From: Branchipolynoe longqiensis
Lineage: Eukaryota > Annelida > Polychaeta > Phyllodocida > Polynoidae
Assembly: GCA_030323885.1 (NCBI GenBank)
Contig: CM059187.1
Span: 137,426,415-137,490,414, forward strand
Length of the DNA: 64,000 bases
Direction of reading: 5' to 3'
Shown: positions 32,500 to 42,906 of the stretch, one piece after another
Layout of the letters: each line of letters starts with the position of its first letter
How positions within the stretch are numbered: position 1 is the first letter of the stretch
Notes under the pieces: model-generated
Told to the model about the DNA's origin: nothing
Databases searched by the model: none
The model's input: only the letters and a program-made list of their open reading frames with translations
Program-made: the position numbers and the translations under genes

Positions 32500-32836
32500 G
32501 ACCCCGCCAGTTAAGGTAGAATATACCCGACTAGAGTAGTTCCAGATTCTGCCGACAGATGTCACTAGCTTAACTGCAGGGGTGTAATACATGAAGAGAG
32601 CAGCGGTGAAATTCCAGAAGAAAAGCACAATATAGTCGTCTTTTTTAAACATATATTACAAAGATAAGAATCATGTTACAATATGAATATCTGAATATAA
32701 TCAGGCATTTTATTATTTTTTCCAATCATTCTTTATGGGGATATAGCATGTGAAATCACAGGCACTCAGGGAATGTACCCGACTGTAGTGGTTCTAGATT
32801 CTGCCGACAGATGTGAGTACCTTAACTGGCGGGGTC
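32500..32836. mobile_element. M4: TIR element with internal direct repeat
   Basis: 337 bp with perfect 19-bp inverted ends GACCCCGCCAGTTAAGGTA. Just inside the left end and again near the right end lies a ~60-bp direct repeat containing 'gattctgccgacagatgt'. No clear TSD; no transposase frame. Confidence 0.65.
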
Positions 32837-32839
32837 TAT

Positions 32840-33278
32840 TAGTTTGGTTGAGCTATCTCTGACTGGACCTTCTTTAAAAGGCCCTGCTGCTTTATTAAGT
32901 CAACATTCTGTACACTTGAGTATGGGCACACGTGCTCTCCCCTGAGCCAGTGAGCTGGTGGCCAAGGCGCTCCAGCCCAAGCAATAAACAAAGCATGTGC
33001 CGCAAAACCTAAGAACTGCCCCTCCCATAACCGAGCACATATCAGCCCGCTTGCTCCCACAAGTACACAATAATACACCAACATAATATCATCATCAGCC
33101 GTCTTATATTTAGGTAGCCACCTGCATAATTCGTACCAATATATAGTTGGTGGCAACAGGCAGATAATACAGGTTGACTCCATTCAACATAATATTCGCA
33201 TAACAAGTTATACATCAGGAAACTAAGCTTAGTTTTCTGTTCCTTTGCCTGGGACTGTACTTTATTAGGGTAGCACAA
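32840..33278 (-). mobile_element. Possible LTR-type sequence
   Basis: On minus the region ends with an AATAAA signal (complement near 32889), shortly before the M4 boundary. A stop-free minus-strand stretch of 114 codons (32839-33183) lacks recognisable domains. I lean to a non-coding LTR or other repeat but cannot define its ends. Confidence 0.25.
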
Positions 33279-33279
33279 G

Positions 33280-33343
33280 GAGCAGCGGAATGAGAAACAG
33301 CGACTGTCCGCAATTCAAATTTCCTCTGCTTAATCGGCGAATG
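33280..33343 (+). mobile_element. SINE-C-like 3' fragment
   Basis: 'agcagcggaatgagaaacag' and 'aaatttcctctgcttaa' parallel 795-860. Confidence 0.45.
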
Positions 33344-33346
33344 CAG

Positions 33347-33702
33347 TTAAAGCTGCATAGTCCGATGAAATATAAAATTTTCAAAACCAAACCAATTATC
33401 TAGATTTGATTTTACATATCTAACTTGGATACTGATGCACTTATTAAGCATTTGTTTCTGCGTAGAAGGCAATACTGAGTCAATTTAACAGAACCTGTTA
33501 CTACAGAAGTCTATGGTGTCAGAGTTTTGGCAAGCTTGCCAAAACTAATTTTCCATGTTTGCACTCAAAATATCTCAAAAGTTTACCATTTAAAATAAAA
33601 GTAACTTTGAACTAATGTAAAGTAGATACTAGTGATCGATCTAATATATTTATCTCAGAAAAAATACAGAAATTCAAAACCACTGGACTATGCAACTTTA
33701 AT
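33347..33702 (-). mobile_element. M1 TTAA-type MITE, full length
   Basis: 'agctgcatagtccgatga' to 'actggactatgcaact', TTAA on both sides. Confidence 0.85.
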
Positions 33703-33849
33703 TAGTGCAGGTGAATGCTTCCAGGTGGCGCCAGTGGTACTGAAGTTTAAGAAAGGGCGTAACTGCCGAATGCATTATAACTGGAAGGATTATCAATCAT
33801 TATTTATTCTCCAACACCAGATGGCATAGAACGCATAACATTCACACTC

Positions 33850-33880
33850 CTTAGATGTTGCCAGGACGTAAAACTCCAAC
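33850..33880 (+). mobile_element. SINE A/B tail end
   Basis: 'ccttagatgttgccaggacg' and 'taaaactccaaca'. 33881-34024 has nothing else. Confidence 0.6.
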
Positions 33881-34024
33881 AAATATATTCACACATAGAC
33901 AATGCCGGCAGGAGGCAGATCGCTTTATAGCCGGCTGAAGAATGATTGACGACCCGATAGAATCGGCGCCATTATGGAACGCCAGTACACGGCGTTGTCA
34001 CAGCAACGTCTACATTGTCACGTG

Positions 34025-34516
34025 ACCGGGCGTGGTGGCCGAATCGGTAGAATGCGGGGCCTCGCGTGCGGGAGATCGGGAGTTCCGTTCATGGTCGAGT
34101 CAAATCGATGACTTATACAATTGATACTTATCGCTTCCTAGCCAGGCGCTCAGCCTTGATAGGATAGGGCAAGGACTGACTGGTTAGCTCAGTGTCAGGA
34201 TAATGTGACTGAGTGGGATGTCGGGTCAGGGTTCGAATCCTGGTCACATCAAATCAATGCCCTAAAAACTTATACTTGTCGGTTTCTAGCCTGGCGCTCG
34301 GCATTATTAGGATAGGGCAAGGAATGGTTAGCTCAGTGTCAGGATAATGTGACTGAGTGGCATATCGGGTCATGGGGCCGCTGGCCTGATTTCCCAGTGG
34401 GGCAGCACTATCAAGTAGCCATGAGTGCGCACTGTTACAATTCAAGTCGGTACCCATCCTGATATGACCTTTAATGTTGTCCGGATGTAAAACTCCAACA
34501 ACCAACCAACCAACAT
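34025..34516 (+). mobile_element. Dimeric SINE-B
   Basis: The first unit (34025-34228) has the full B head and half the body to 'gagtgggatgtcgggtca'. It is fused in frame with the repeat to the end of a second head ('gggttcgaatcctggtcac') and a complete second body and tail. The join lies where the body would read 'gggtcatgg', so recombination or template switching created a head-body-body dimer. Confidence 0.85.
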
Positions 34517-34695
34517 TGTCGATGGGCCTCCCCCCTCTCATAAAACACCCAAATCATAATAATCAAACGGCGGCTATAAATTATTGAATGGTTTTATCAG
34601 GTGGCGCATGCTTTATTTGAAAGCACGGAAGTATACATTATTCAGCACTGCATCAGTCACACTCCAGCGGGCTCTTTGAGATATCCCAAACAAGT

Positions 34696-35033
34696 TTTGT
34701 TTGTTTGTTTGAGTTTTATGTCCTGACAACATGTAAGGTCATATCAGGACGAGTACCGCCTTGTGACAGCGCGCACTCATTACGACTCTATAGTGATGCC
34801 TGCCCCACTGGTAAATCAGGCCACCAGCACCATGACCCAATATCCCACTCAGTCACATTATCCGGACACTGAGCTAACCAGTTCTTGCCCTATCCAATTA
34901 ATGCCGAATGCGAGGCTAGGAAGCGACGAGTATAAATTTTTATAAGTCATTGGTTTGACTCGACCGTGAACCGAACTCCTGACCTTCCGCACGCGAGGCC
35001 CGCACTCTACGGAGTAGGCTACCACGCCCGGTA
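34696..35033 (-). mobile_element. SINE-B, full length
   Basis: Tail 'gtttgtttgtttgagtttta', complete body, B head with a single B box, ending 'ggctaccacgcccggt'. Confidence 0.85.
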
Positions 35034-35201
35034 CCATAACCAATCACCAGGGTGATGTTCCCTGTTCGTACAGGGCTTGGCGCCGGGGGCTCATTATGCC
35101 ATTAGGCACAGGGAGATCTGTGGGGATATAATATATGCAATATGCAAAGGGCTTTCTTTTTCAAAGTGCGTCAAGCACGATATGTCTTTGTTGTGTATAT
35201 T

Positions 35202-35368
35202 AAAGTTGCATAATCCAATGGTTTGGTCATATGTCTTCGTCCTGTTCTTTGAATACATATATTATGTTGCTAGTTATGATCTATTTAACTTAGCTTGAAG
35301 TAACTTTTATTTCCAACGGTTAACTTTGGAGATACCTGAAATAAAAACAAGCAGAAATAATGTTGGTG
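35202..35368 (+). mobile_element. M1 MITE, 3' half lost
   Basis: 'taaagttgcataatccaatg' to 'gcagaaataatgttgg', then unrelated. Confidence 0.7.
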
Positions 35369-35479
35369 TGTTGTTGTAGATTTGTTTACTGTGTAGTGCC
35401 AATGGGGGACCTCCGACTTTTTAGTTCAAATTCCTGCCTTTCGCGTCACCACTGAACTAGTGGGCCTAAACAGCACACT

Positions 35480-36290
35480 GTCACACTGCAAACTCAATGG
35501 TTATGAGCAATCTTCATACAGAAGAAGTCAAATATCTCTAAAACCACACCATCTAGAGACAAACCGCTTGATACACATAGAGAAAACATATTCAACGAAT
35601 AGATTATATTAAATTTATAGGGTTAGGGTTCTGCATTTCTATTAATTTTGAATAAAATAAACGTTTTGCACTGCGCATACCGGCAAACTCAATGCATTGT
35701 CAATGGCCATGAGCAATCTTGAATTATATTCATACAGAAGAAGTGAAATGTCTCTAAAACCACACTGCCTAGAGACAAACCGCTTGGTAGACATATATAA
35801 AACATATTCAACGAATAGATTATATTAAATTTATAAGGTTAGGGTTCTGCATTTCTATTAATTTTGAATAAAATAAATGTTTTGCACTGCACATACCGGC
35901 ATACTCAATGCATTGCCAATGGCAACATCTCTAAAACCACACCACTTAGAAACAAACTGTTTGGAACACATATAGAAAACATATTCAACGAATAGATTAT
36001 ATTAAATTTATAAGGTTACGGTTCTGTATTTCTATTCATTTTGAATAAAATAGACGTTTTGCACTACGCGTCCTGGCAAGCTCAATGCATTGTCAAAGGC
36101 CGTGAGCAATCTTCATACATAAGAAGGCAAATATCTCTAAAACCACACCCCTAGAGACAAACCGCTTGGTACACATATAGAAAACATATTCAACGAATAG
36201 TTTATATTAAATTTATAAGGTTAGGGTTCTGCATTTCTATTAATTTTGAATAAAATAAACGTGTTGCACTGCGGATACTGGCAATGACCG
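35480..36290. repeat. ~175-215-bp satellite, four units
   Basis: Each unit holds 'caaactcaatgcattgtc', 'atctctaaaaccacacc', 'acatattcaacgaatagatt' and 'ggttagggttctgcatttc'. Unit starts lie near 35487, 35682, 35898 and 36075. Unit lengths vary through indels of the 'gagcaatcttcatac' part. One telomere-like TTAGGGTT per unit. Confidence 0.9.
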
Positions 36291-36630
36291 TGTATGCCCA
36301 CTAGTACCGACGCACCACCAAGTGTCAGAAAATGAACTACGCCACATGTCCCCCATTGTCACAAGGGCTGGAAGACCAATACATCAGCACTGACAACATG
36401 TTATTCAGAGGAATAAAAACACTTGAACAAGAAAACACCAACATTGAAATGGTGGACACGGGCTTTGTTCACCGGGTTTTGGCCTGCTGGGGTCAGGCTA
36501 CATACAGTACCTTGGAAATCCTACATTCGGAGTAGGCTTAGTGCGAGATGAGCTTTTTGCATTCGGAGTAAGTGCCTCACCGCTTCACTTTTCTTGACAA
36601 ATTCCCTAAAAATGCCATACAGATAAAAGT
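36291..36630. other. Unique stretch, no gene seen
   Basis: A 67-codon plus-strand frame (36332-36535) is not recognised and lacks supporting context. Confidence 0.3.
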
Positions 36631-37096
36631 GAGCTGACTTGCTAAGGTAGGAGGGTGGCTATGACTTGCTGAGGTGGGAGGGTGGCTATGACTTGCTGAG
36701 GTAGGATGGTGGCTATGACTTGCTGAGGTAGGAGGGTGGCTATGACTTGCTGAGGTAGGAGGGTGGCTATGACTTGCTGAGGTAGGATGGTGGCTATGAC
36801 TTGCTGAGGTAGGAGGGTGGCTATGACTTGCTGAGGTAGGAGGGTGGCTATGACTTGCTGAGGTAGGATGGTGGCTATGACTTGCTGAGGTAGGACGGTG
36901 GCTATGACTTGCTGAGGTAGGACGGTGGCTATGACTTGCTGAGGTAGGAGGGTGGCTATGACTTGCTGAGGTAGGAGGGTGGCTATGACTTGCTGAGGTA
37001 GGAGGGTGGCTATGACTTGCTGAGGTAGGAGGGTGGCTATGACTTGCTGAGGTAGGAGGGTGGCTATGACTTGCTGAGGTAGGAGGGTAGTTATGG
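36631..37096. repeat. 27-bp minisatellite, about 17 units
   Basis: Unit 'gaggtaggagggtggctatg' plus 'acttgct'. 27 is nine codons, so the minus strand stays open for 194 codons (36577-37161) with the nonapeptide unit SHSHPPTSA. Substitutions are few and mostly at one position (agg/atg/acg). Non-coding origin is more likely: no domain and no flanking gene. Confidence 0.9.
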
Positions 37097-37099
37097 TAT

Positions 37100-37809
37100 A
37101 ATAATGAACTGCCCAAGTTGTATGACATGCGCGCGCACACTGAGAATTCAGGACATGACACGGGACTACATAGTATGGGATTTTACTTAATCTAAATTCA
37201 CAAGATCATAGTTCAAGGTCAAGGTAGTCAGTTCGAGTCTCTCCAGGACCCGGCAATCAACCCTATCAAGTCAATTGTCTTATAGAAGGGTCGGGTGGGG
37301 CGGTATGAAAAGGTGGGTGGTGTTGTCGGTTCGGCGTCTGGTGGTGAAGTGCCGTCATTGGGGCGGCGGCCGGAAGTGACATCAGAAGGGGGTCATGGGT
37401 ATAAATGGCGACTACCAGCGTGTGGGCGCAGTGTCGCCACCTGGAGTTAGTTCGCTCGGCCGGCTATATTTAAAAGGGGGAACTCGATGGTAATAGGTCG
37501 AGCTGACGAGTAGGGCGGGATCCCTATGTGTCCTGTCTCGGTCCCGAATTACCCATGTTGCCTAAGCAACATGACCAATGGAGATTGGCATCTGTAAGAT
37601 GTCTAGAGCCCTCTAAAATATCTGACACGGCCGTGATTTATGTGTTTTTCTCGTGAGGTTTTAAGATTAAAACGCGCGAGTTGATAGGGCGTGCCACCCT
37701 ACTCAGTGCCCTATCTGGCCTCGGGCCGCAGCATTCATTGTATGCACCCCACGTCATGAGCACATAGGCCACAATAAGCACAGGGCATGCGCCCCTCCTC
37801 ACGGTATCA
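37100..37809. other. Unique stretch, no gene seen
   Basis: Mixed, locally GC-rich. No repeat family found. Confidence 0.3.
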
Positions 37810-37822
37810 CCATGCCACATTT

Positions 37823-38169
37823 GACCAGACCTGATGGCCGAATGAGTTGAGCGTCCGTCTCCCGTTTTGGTAGATCGTGGGATTCTAACCCGCGGGTTCG
37901 AAACCTGGTCGAGTCATACTAATGACTTTAAAATTGATACTAGTCGCTTCCTAGCCAGGTGCTTGGCATTATTAGGATAGGGCAAGGACTGGTTGGCTCA
38001 GTGTCAGGATAATGTGACTGAGTAGGATATCAGGTCATGGTGCTGGTGGCCTGGTCTCCCAGTGGGGCACCACTATAAAGTCACCATTAGTGCTCACTGT
38101 CACAAGTCAGTACCCGTCCTGATGTGACCTTAGATGCTACCAGGACGTAAAACTCCAACAACCAACCAA
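37823..38169 (+). mobile_element. SINE-A, full length with 13-bp TSD
   Basis: Flanks ccatgccacattt (37810-37822) and ccatgctacattt (38170-38182), one mismatch. Head has both tandem B-box-like motifs. Clean example of the A type. Confidence 0.92.
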
Positions 38170-38189
38170 CCATGCTACATTTAGTCAGG

Positions 38190-38757
38190 TTCCTTGTGTA
38201 ATTTCGCCGGGATTTATTTTGGAGAATAGGAAGATTATATTTGAAAAGCTTAGGATCTAATTAATTTGATTTAAATGATGTTTGAGATCATTTATAATTA
38301 TATATGTGTCAGTTGCCATCGAAACAGCAGATTTGAGATGAAAATCACTTTGATCTGAATTTAAATTTTAAAGAATTCTTAAACAATAAAGATAACCAAC
38401 TGATTATGGATTATGGTTAAATACCTAACGATGGCTTTTATAAGAATAATGGAATGTTGCATTTTAACGGTTGGTTGCCATGGAAACAGTTGTTTTGGGA
38501 TACAAACATACTTTGTTTGTAGGGAAAGATAACCGACTGACATTTCTTGTGACTTAACCCTCTAAGAGAAAGTAATTCAGCTACTGGATGCTTGACCTGA
38601 CTTAAAGGGCATAATTGTTACCAGATTGGGAGATCTGCTTAGTCATCATAGTTGCATTGAGAGGTATGGGTGCATCCATAGAGGACTCTGGCATAGGTGA
38701 TGCATGGACAGAATCGGATCTGCAACTACAACACAGATTCTGAAATACACCTGTAGT
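38190..38757. other. Unique stretch, nothing seen
   Basis: AT-rich. 'ggttgccatggaaacag' and 'agttgccatcgaaacagc' repeat loosely at 38308 and 38470. Confidence 0.3.
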
Positions 38758-39062
38758 AGTCTGCACTGAAATCTCAAGCAAGGAGCCGCATAGACAGGTA
38801 GGCATGGGTAGGGTGGTGATATCAGGGAACCTAGGTGGTGTAATGGTTAGCACACTGGCCTGGAATGCAAGATTAGTGGGTTCGGTTTCCGCTCTAAGCG
38901 CAATATTTCCCATTATCATTACTTCCCATAACATTGGTTCCATGACCAGAATCCTGTACGAGCTACGCGCTGGATGGTCATTGAACATACCTTGTGTGTA
39001 TGTACGTGCATTTCCTGTATTTATGCAATTGTAAGCATTAAATGACCATTTAAAAGACTTAC
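38758..39062 (+). mobile_element. SINE-E, tRNA-headed
   Basis: The tRNA-like core 'ggtggtgtaatggttagcac' with 'gtgggttcggtttcc' about 35 bp on resembles a tRNA-Gln/Glu type. It is preceded by a conserved leader (catagacaggtaggcatggg). The body contains 'ttggttccatgaccagaatc'. Further copies at 39085 and 61195. Confidence 0.7.
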
Positions 39063-39084
39063 AATTCCAGGGTTACGAGTGTAG

Positions 39085-39232
39085 TAGTCTGCACTGACCT
39101 CTCAGGCAAGGACCCGCATAGACAGCTAGGCATGGGTAGGTAGGGTGGTGACATCAGGGAGCCTAGTTGATATAATGGTTAGCACACTGGCCCAGAATGC
39201 AAGATAAGTGGGTTCAATTCCAATATTTCCAA
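39085..39232 (+). mobile_element. SINE-E, 3' part lost
   Basis: Leader 'catagacagctaggcatggg' and head 'ttgatataatggttagcaca', cut soon after 'gggttcaattcc'. Tandem neighbour of the previous copy. Confidence 0.7.
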
Positions 39233-39329
39233 TATTCACCCCCCCCCCCCACCCACCAACACATATTCCCAGCCCACAAACTCGCGCCACCCCTTATCTC
39301 CATCCATATCCAGATCAAACCACGGCCGA

Positions 39330-39720
39330 CCGGACGGCCGGCCGACAATTGCCCGACAGAGATTTCACTGATGGACATTTGACCGAATATCTAACCGAAT
39401 AGAGATTTCACTGGATCTATTTATGGTATTTTTAATTTTTATTTGTTCTTTTAAAAATTGTGTTTATTATTTTTATTTCTTCCTTTCTAATGGACAGCCG
39501 GCCGACAATTGGCCGACAGAGATTTCACTGATGGACATGTGACCGAATATCTAACCGAATAGACATTTCACTGGATCTACATAGGGTCTTTTTAATTTTT
39601 ATTTGTTCTTTTAAGAATTGTGTTTATTATTTTTATTTCTTCCTTTTTAACTTTGTTTGTTATTTTTATTTCTTCCTTTTTAACTTTGTTTGTTATTTTT
39701 ATTTCTTCCTTTTTAATGTT
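39330..39720. repeat. ~165-bp tandem duplication with ATTTTTATTTCTTCC repeats
   Basis: 'cggccgacaattgcccgaca' to 'tttatttcttcctttctaat' (39336-39490) is repeated at 39498-39650. The second copy's end expands into a ~34-bp 'ttgtttgttatttttatttc' array to 39720. Confidence 0.8.
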
Positions 39721-39932
39721 GTTTGCTATTTTTATTTCTTCTTCGTAACTGGCTTTAAAATGAATAGCGATTGTTTTCTTACTATTAATATAATAACAGT
39801 ATGGTGATGAGTTTGACATATTATTAAAATCAAGAGCGATTTTAATTACATAAAACAAATCCTATTGGATACTTTATATATATTGTAAAATGAAGAACCA
39901 ATTTGCCAGATGTCTTTTCGAGTGCTTACTTT

Positions 39933-40400
39933 TCGGTGAAATGTCCGTCGGTGAAATGTCCGTCTGTGAAATGTCCGTTGGGGAAATGCCCGTCGGGGAA
40001 ATGTCCATCGGGGAAAAGTCCGTTGGGGAAATGGCCGTTGGGGAAATGTCCGTCGGGGAAATGTCCGTCGGAGAAATGTTCGTTGGGGAAATGTCCGTTG
40101 GGGAAATGTCCGTTGGGGAAATGTTCGTCGAGGAAATGTCCGCCGGAATGTCTGTTGGGGAAATGTTCGTCGGGGAAATGTCCGTTGGGGAAATGTCCAT
40201 CGGGGAAATGTCCATTGGGGAAATGTCCGTCGGGGAAATGTCCGTCGGAGAAATGTCCGTTGGGGAAATGTCCGTCGGGGAAATGTCCGTTGGGGAAATG
40301 TCCGTCGGGGAAATGTCCGTTGGGGAAATGTCCGTCGAAGAAATGTCCATCGGGGATATGTCCGTTGGGGAAATGTCCGTTGGGGAAATGTCCGTTGGCA
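39933..40400. repeat. 15-bp minisatellite, about 31 units
   Basis: Unit 'gtccgttggggaaat' with (c/t) and (g/a) variants. Being five codons long it leaves several frames open on both strands (frames with a repeated MSVGE-like or TDISP-like unit). No host domain, so a tandem array, not a gene. Weak inverted relatives lie in 39350-39380 and 39515-39545. Confidence 0.9.
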
Positions 40401-40468
40401 AACTAATCCATTGATTTCAACACACATAATAATACAAATAATCAACGACATTTCCATATTCAGCTACT

Positions 40469-41022
40469 CAAAGCTGCATAGTTCGATGAAAACATAAAAT
40501 TTTCAAAACAAAAACAATTATCTAGATTTTATTCTATGTATCTACCGCAGATACTAGTGCACAAATTAAACATGTGTCACAACATAGAAGGGAACAACAC
40601 TGAGGCAATTTAATCAAATCTGTTACTGCAGAAACATATGACATCAGGGTTTTGGCATGCTTTTTTTTCTTGAAGATTTATACTGCCTCTCATGAATAAG
40701 TCTGAATAGACTTGTTTTCACCATTAGATAGTTTGTCGATAGAAAGCCTGAGCCTACACTTTTACCGACCCAAGGGATTTTTAACCTCCCACACCACATA
40801 GACATGGTATGAGAGCAACCGGCCTTTGATGACGCTGTACGTTTTATACAATGGTGGAAATCCAAATTGGCAGCAGTGGTGTGGGGGGGGGGGGGGGCAT
40901 GGGGAATAGAACTACCAACCTTCAGATTAGGACTCCAACCTATAAAAAAAAAGGTTAGACACTCTAACGACAACATTGCTTTTGCATGTTTGCGAAATTC
41001 AAAACCATCGGACTATGCAACT
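40469..41022 (-). mobile_element. M1 MITE interrupted by SINE-C
   Basis: Left part 40469-40665 (agctgcatagttcgatga onward) and right part 40973-41022 ('accatcggactatgcaact') are one M1 copy split by the SINE below. Confidence 0.85.
40666..40972 (-). mobile_element. SINE-C inserted in M1, 7-bp TSD
   Basis: Full-length copy with a poly-T (poly-A on its own strand) 3' end at 40662-40670. 'tgctttt' occurs on both sides (near 40658 and 40978). A 15-G run lies inside at about 40883-40898. Confidence 0.85.
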
Positions 41023-41039
41023 TTATAATAAAGGTTATT

Positions 41040-41236
41040 ATACTCAGATAAATGTCCAGTTCCCAACACAAGTAAAGAAACCCACCAACACGGTATGCTT
41101 TCTTCAATGTGATTCTTTAAGTGGTTGATGCGGTCTGCTTTCTACCATCGTCTCCTCTTCACTTACTGAGCCACTGGGCCACTGAGAGATTACTCCCCCC
41201 CCCCGGGACACACACCTCATCCCCTCCCCCCTCTCG
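41040..41236. other. Unique stretch, nothing seen
   Basis: No feature supported. Confidence 0.3.
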
Positions 41237-41597
41237 ACCAGACGTGATGGCCGAATGAGTTGACCGTTCGTCTCCCACATTGGTAGATCGGGGGATTCGA
41301 ATCCACGGGTTAGAAGCCGGATCGAGTCAAAGCAATGACTTAAAACTTGGTACTATAACTACTCGCTTCCTAGCCAGGCACTCGGCATTTTTAGGATGGG
41401 GCAAGAACTGGTTGGTTTAGTGTAACGATAATGTGAGTGAGTGAGTGGGATATCAAGTCATGGTGCTGGTGGCGTGATTTCGTAGTGGGGTAGCACTATA
41501 CATTCATAATGGATTCGTGCTGTCACTAGTCTGTACCCGTCCTGATATGACCTTAAATGTTGCCAGGACATAAAGTTCCAACATCCAACCAACCTCC
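41237..41597 (+). mobile_element. SINE-A, full length
   Basis: Head 'gatggccgaatgagttgacc', two B-box-like motifs, complete body, tail 'caacatccaaccaacc' then a C run. 41598-41974 shows C-rich sequence only. Confidence 0.85.
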
Positions 41598-41974
41598 CCC
41601 CCCCCCACTCACACACCCCCACCCCGCCCATTGCTGTATCAATAGGAGCCGATTGAGTTGCTCGCCCCCGGCCGTCCCTAACCCACTCCCCGGTGAGCAG
41701 CTCAGGGCGGACGGCCCGCTCGCATGCCGGCTACTGATGGATTCAATCAGGCTCATTCTCGTGATGGGGACCCCAACCTGCTCCCTACAGCCCCGCGTCG
41801 CAGTTACGTGGTGGCACACGTGACCCTCTCACCCCCTCCCTCCCTCTCTCCCATGCCTCACCCATCACATTTCTACCACCCCACATCGGGAAAGCCATCA
41901 TCCTTTCAGCCCCCCCTGCCCTCCCACATCCTTCTCACACCACTATGATGTGGCTCTTCACTGCCTCCACCGCC

Positions 41975-42450
41975 ACCATCATCATTAAGATTTCTCACTG
42001 AAGATTCTACCCAACTCACGTCAACACCACACCTCCCCCTCCCTCCATTTCCCAAACCGGGCACGGTGGCTTAATCGGTAGAGCGCGGGCATCGCATGCG
42101 GAATGTCGGGACTGTAAAATTGATACTTGTCGCTTCCTAGCATGGCGCTCGGCATTAATAGGATAGGTCAAGGACTGGTTAGCTTAGTGTCAGGATAATG
42201 TTACTGAGAGGGATATCGGGTCATGGTGCCAGTGGCCTGATTTCCCAGTGGGGCAGCACTATAAACTCATCATGAGTGCACTGTCACAAATCGGTACCCG
42301 CCATGCTATGACCTTAGATGTTGCCAGGACATAAAACTCCATCAACCAACCAAGCAACCAACCATCATCATTAAGCATTCTCACTGAAGGTTCTATCCAA
42401 CTCACGTCAACACCACCCCCTCCCCCGCCCCCACCCTCCACTGCCCAAAG
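41975..42450. repeat. ~80-bp direct repeats flanking a SINE
   Basis: 'accatcatcattaaga' to 'tccatttcccaa' (41975-42053) is repeated with about ten differences at 42361-42450. A SINE-B sits exactly between them. Confidence 0.8.
42056..42360 (+). mobile_element. SINE-B, head shortened
   Basis: Head 'ggtggcttaatcggtagagc', then a deletion removes the B box and the 'gagtcaaaccaatgactta' linker. Body and tail complete. The B box loss should abolish Pol III activity. Confidence 0.85.
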
Positions 42451-42543
42451 CTTTTGCCTAGATATCTCATCAAGCCCTTCCGCCAGCCGGTCAGCCATCC
42501 TCTGTCACTAGCACCACTGAAGCTTGCCCAGATATCTACATTA

Positions 42544-42881
42544 AAGCTGCATAGTCAGATGAAGCATCAAGCTTTCAAAACCAAAGCAAGTCTGTAGAAT
42601 TGATTCTACATATCTAACTTGGGTACTGATGCATTTATGAAGCATTTGTTGCCACCGAGAAGGGAATGTGGAGGCAACTTTAATAGAACTTGTTACTGCA
42701 GAGTTTTGGCGTGCTTGCCAAAACTAGTTTGCCATGTTTGCACTCCAAATATCTCAAAACTTAGCCATTTAAAATAAACGTTAATTCAAGATAAAGTATG
42801 GTCGATTACAACAATCAATTTAATATATTTCTCCCAGAAAAGTGTCAGAAACTCCAAACCATCCGATTATGCAACTTTAAG
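42544..42881 (-). mobile_element. M1 TTAA-type MITE, full length
   Basis: 'agctgcatagtcagatga' to 'atccgattatgcaact', TTAA both sides; a GT run and a 15-G tract follow (42884-42906). Confidence 0.85.
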
Positions 42882-42906
42882 TGTGTGTGTGTGGGGGGGG
42901 GGGGGG

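Noticed and set aside
32839..33183. 114-codon minus-strand frame
   Set aside because: Hydrophobic segments but no recognisable family; sits in a possible LTR-type repeat.
36577..37161. Repeat protein gene
   Set aside because: Kept as a finding only. No start context, domain or flanking exons; fully explained by a 27-bp array.
39933..40400. CRISPR-like array
   Set aside because: Contiguous 15-bp tandem units without spacers, in a eukaryotic context.
39846..40457. Long frames on both strands (up to 203 codons) over the 15-bp array
   Set aside because: A five-codon unit without stops opens several frames at once on both strands, which is typical of minisatellites and not of a gene.
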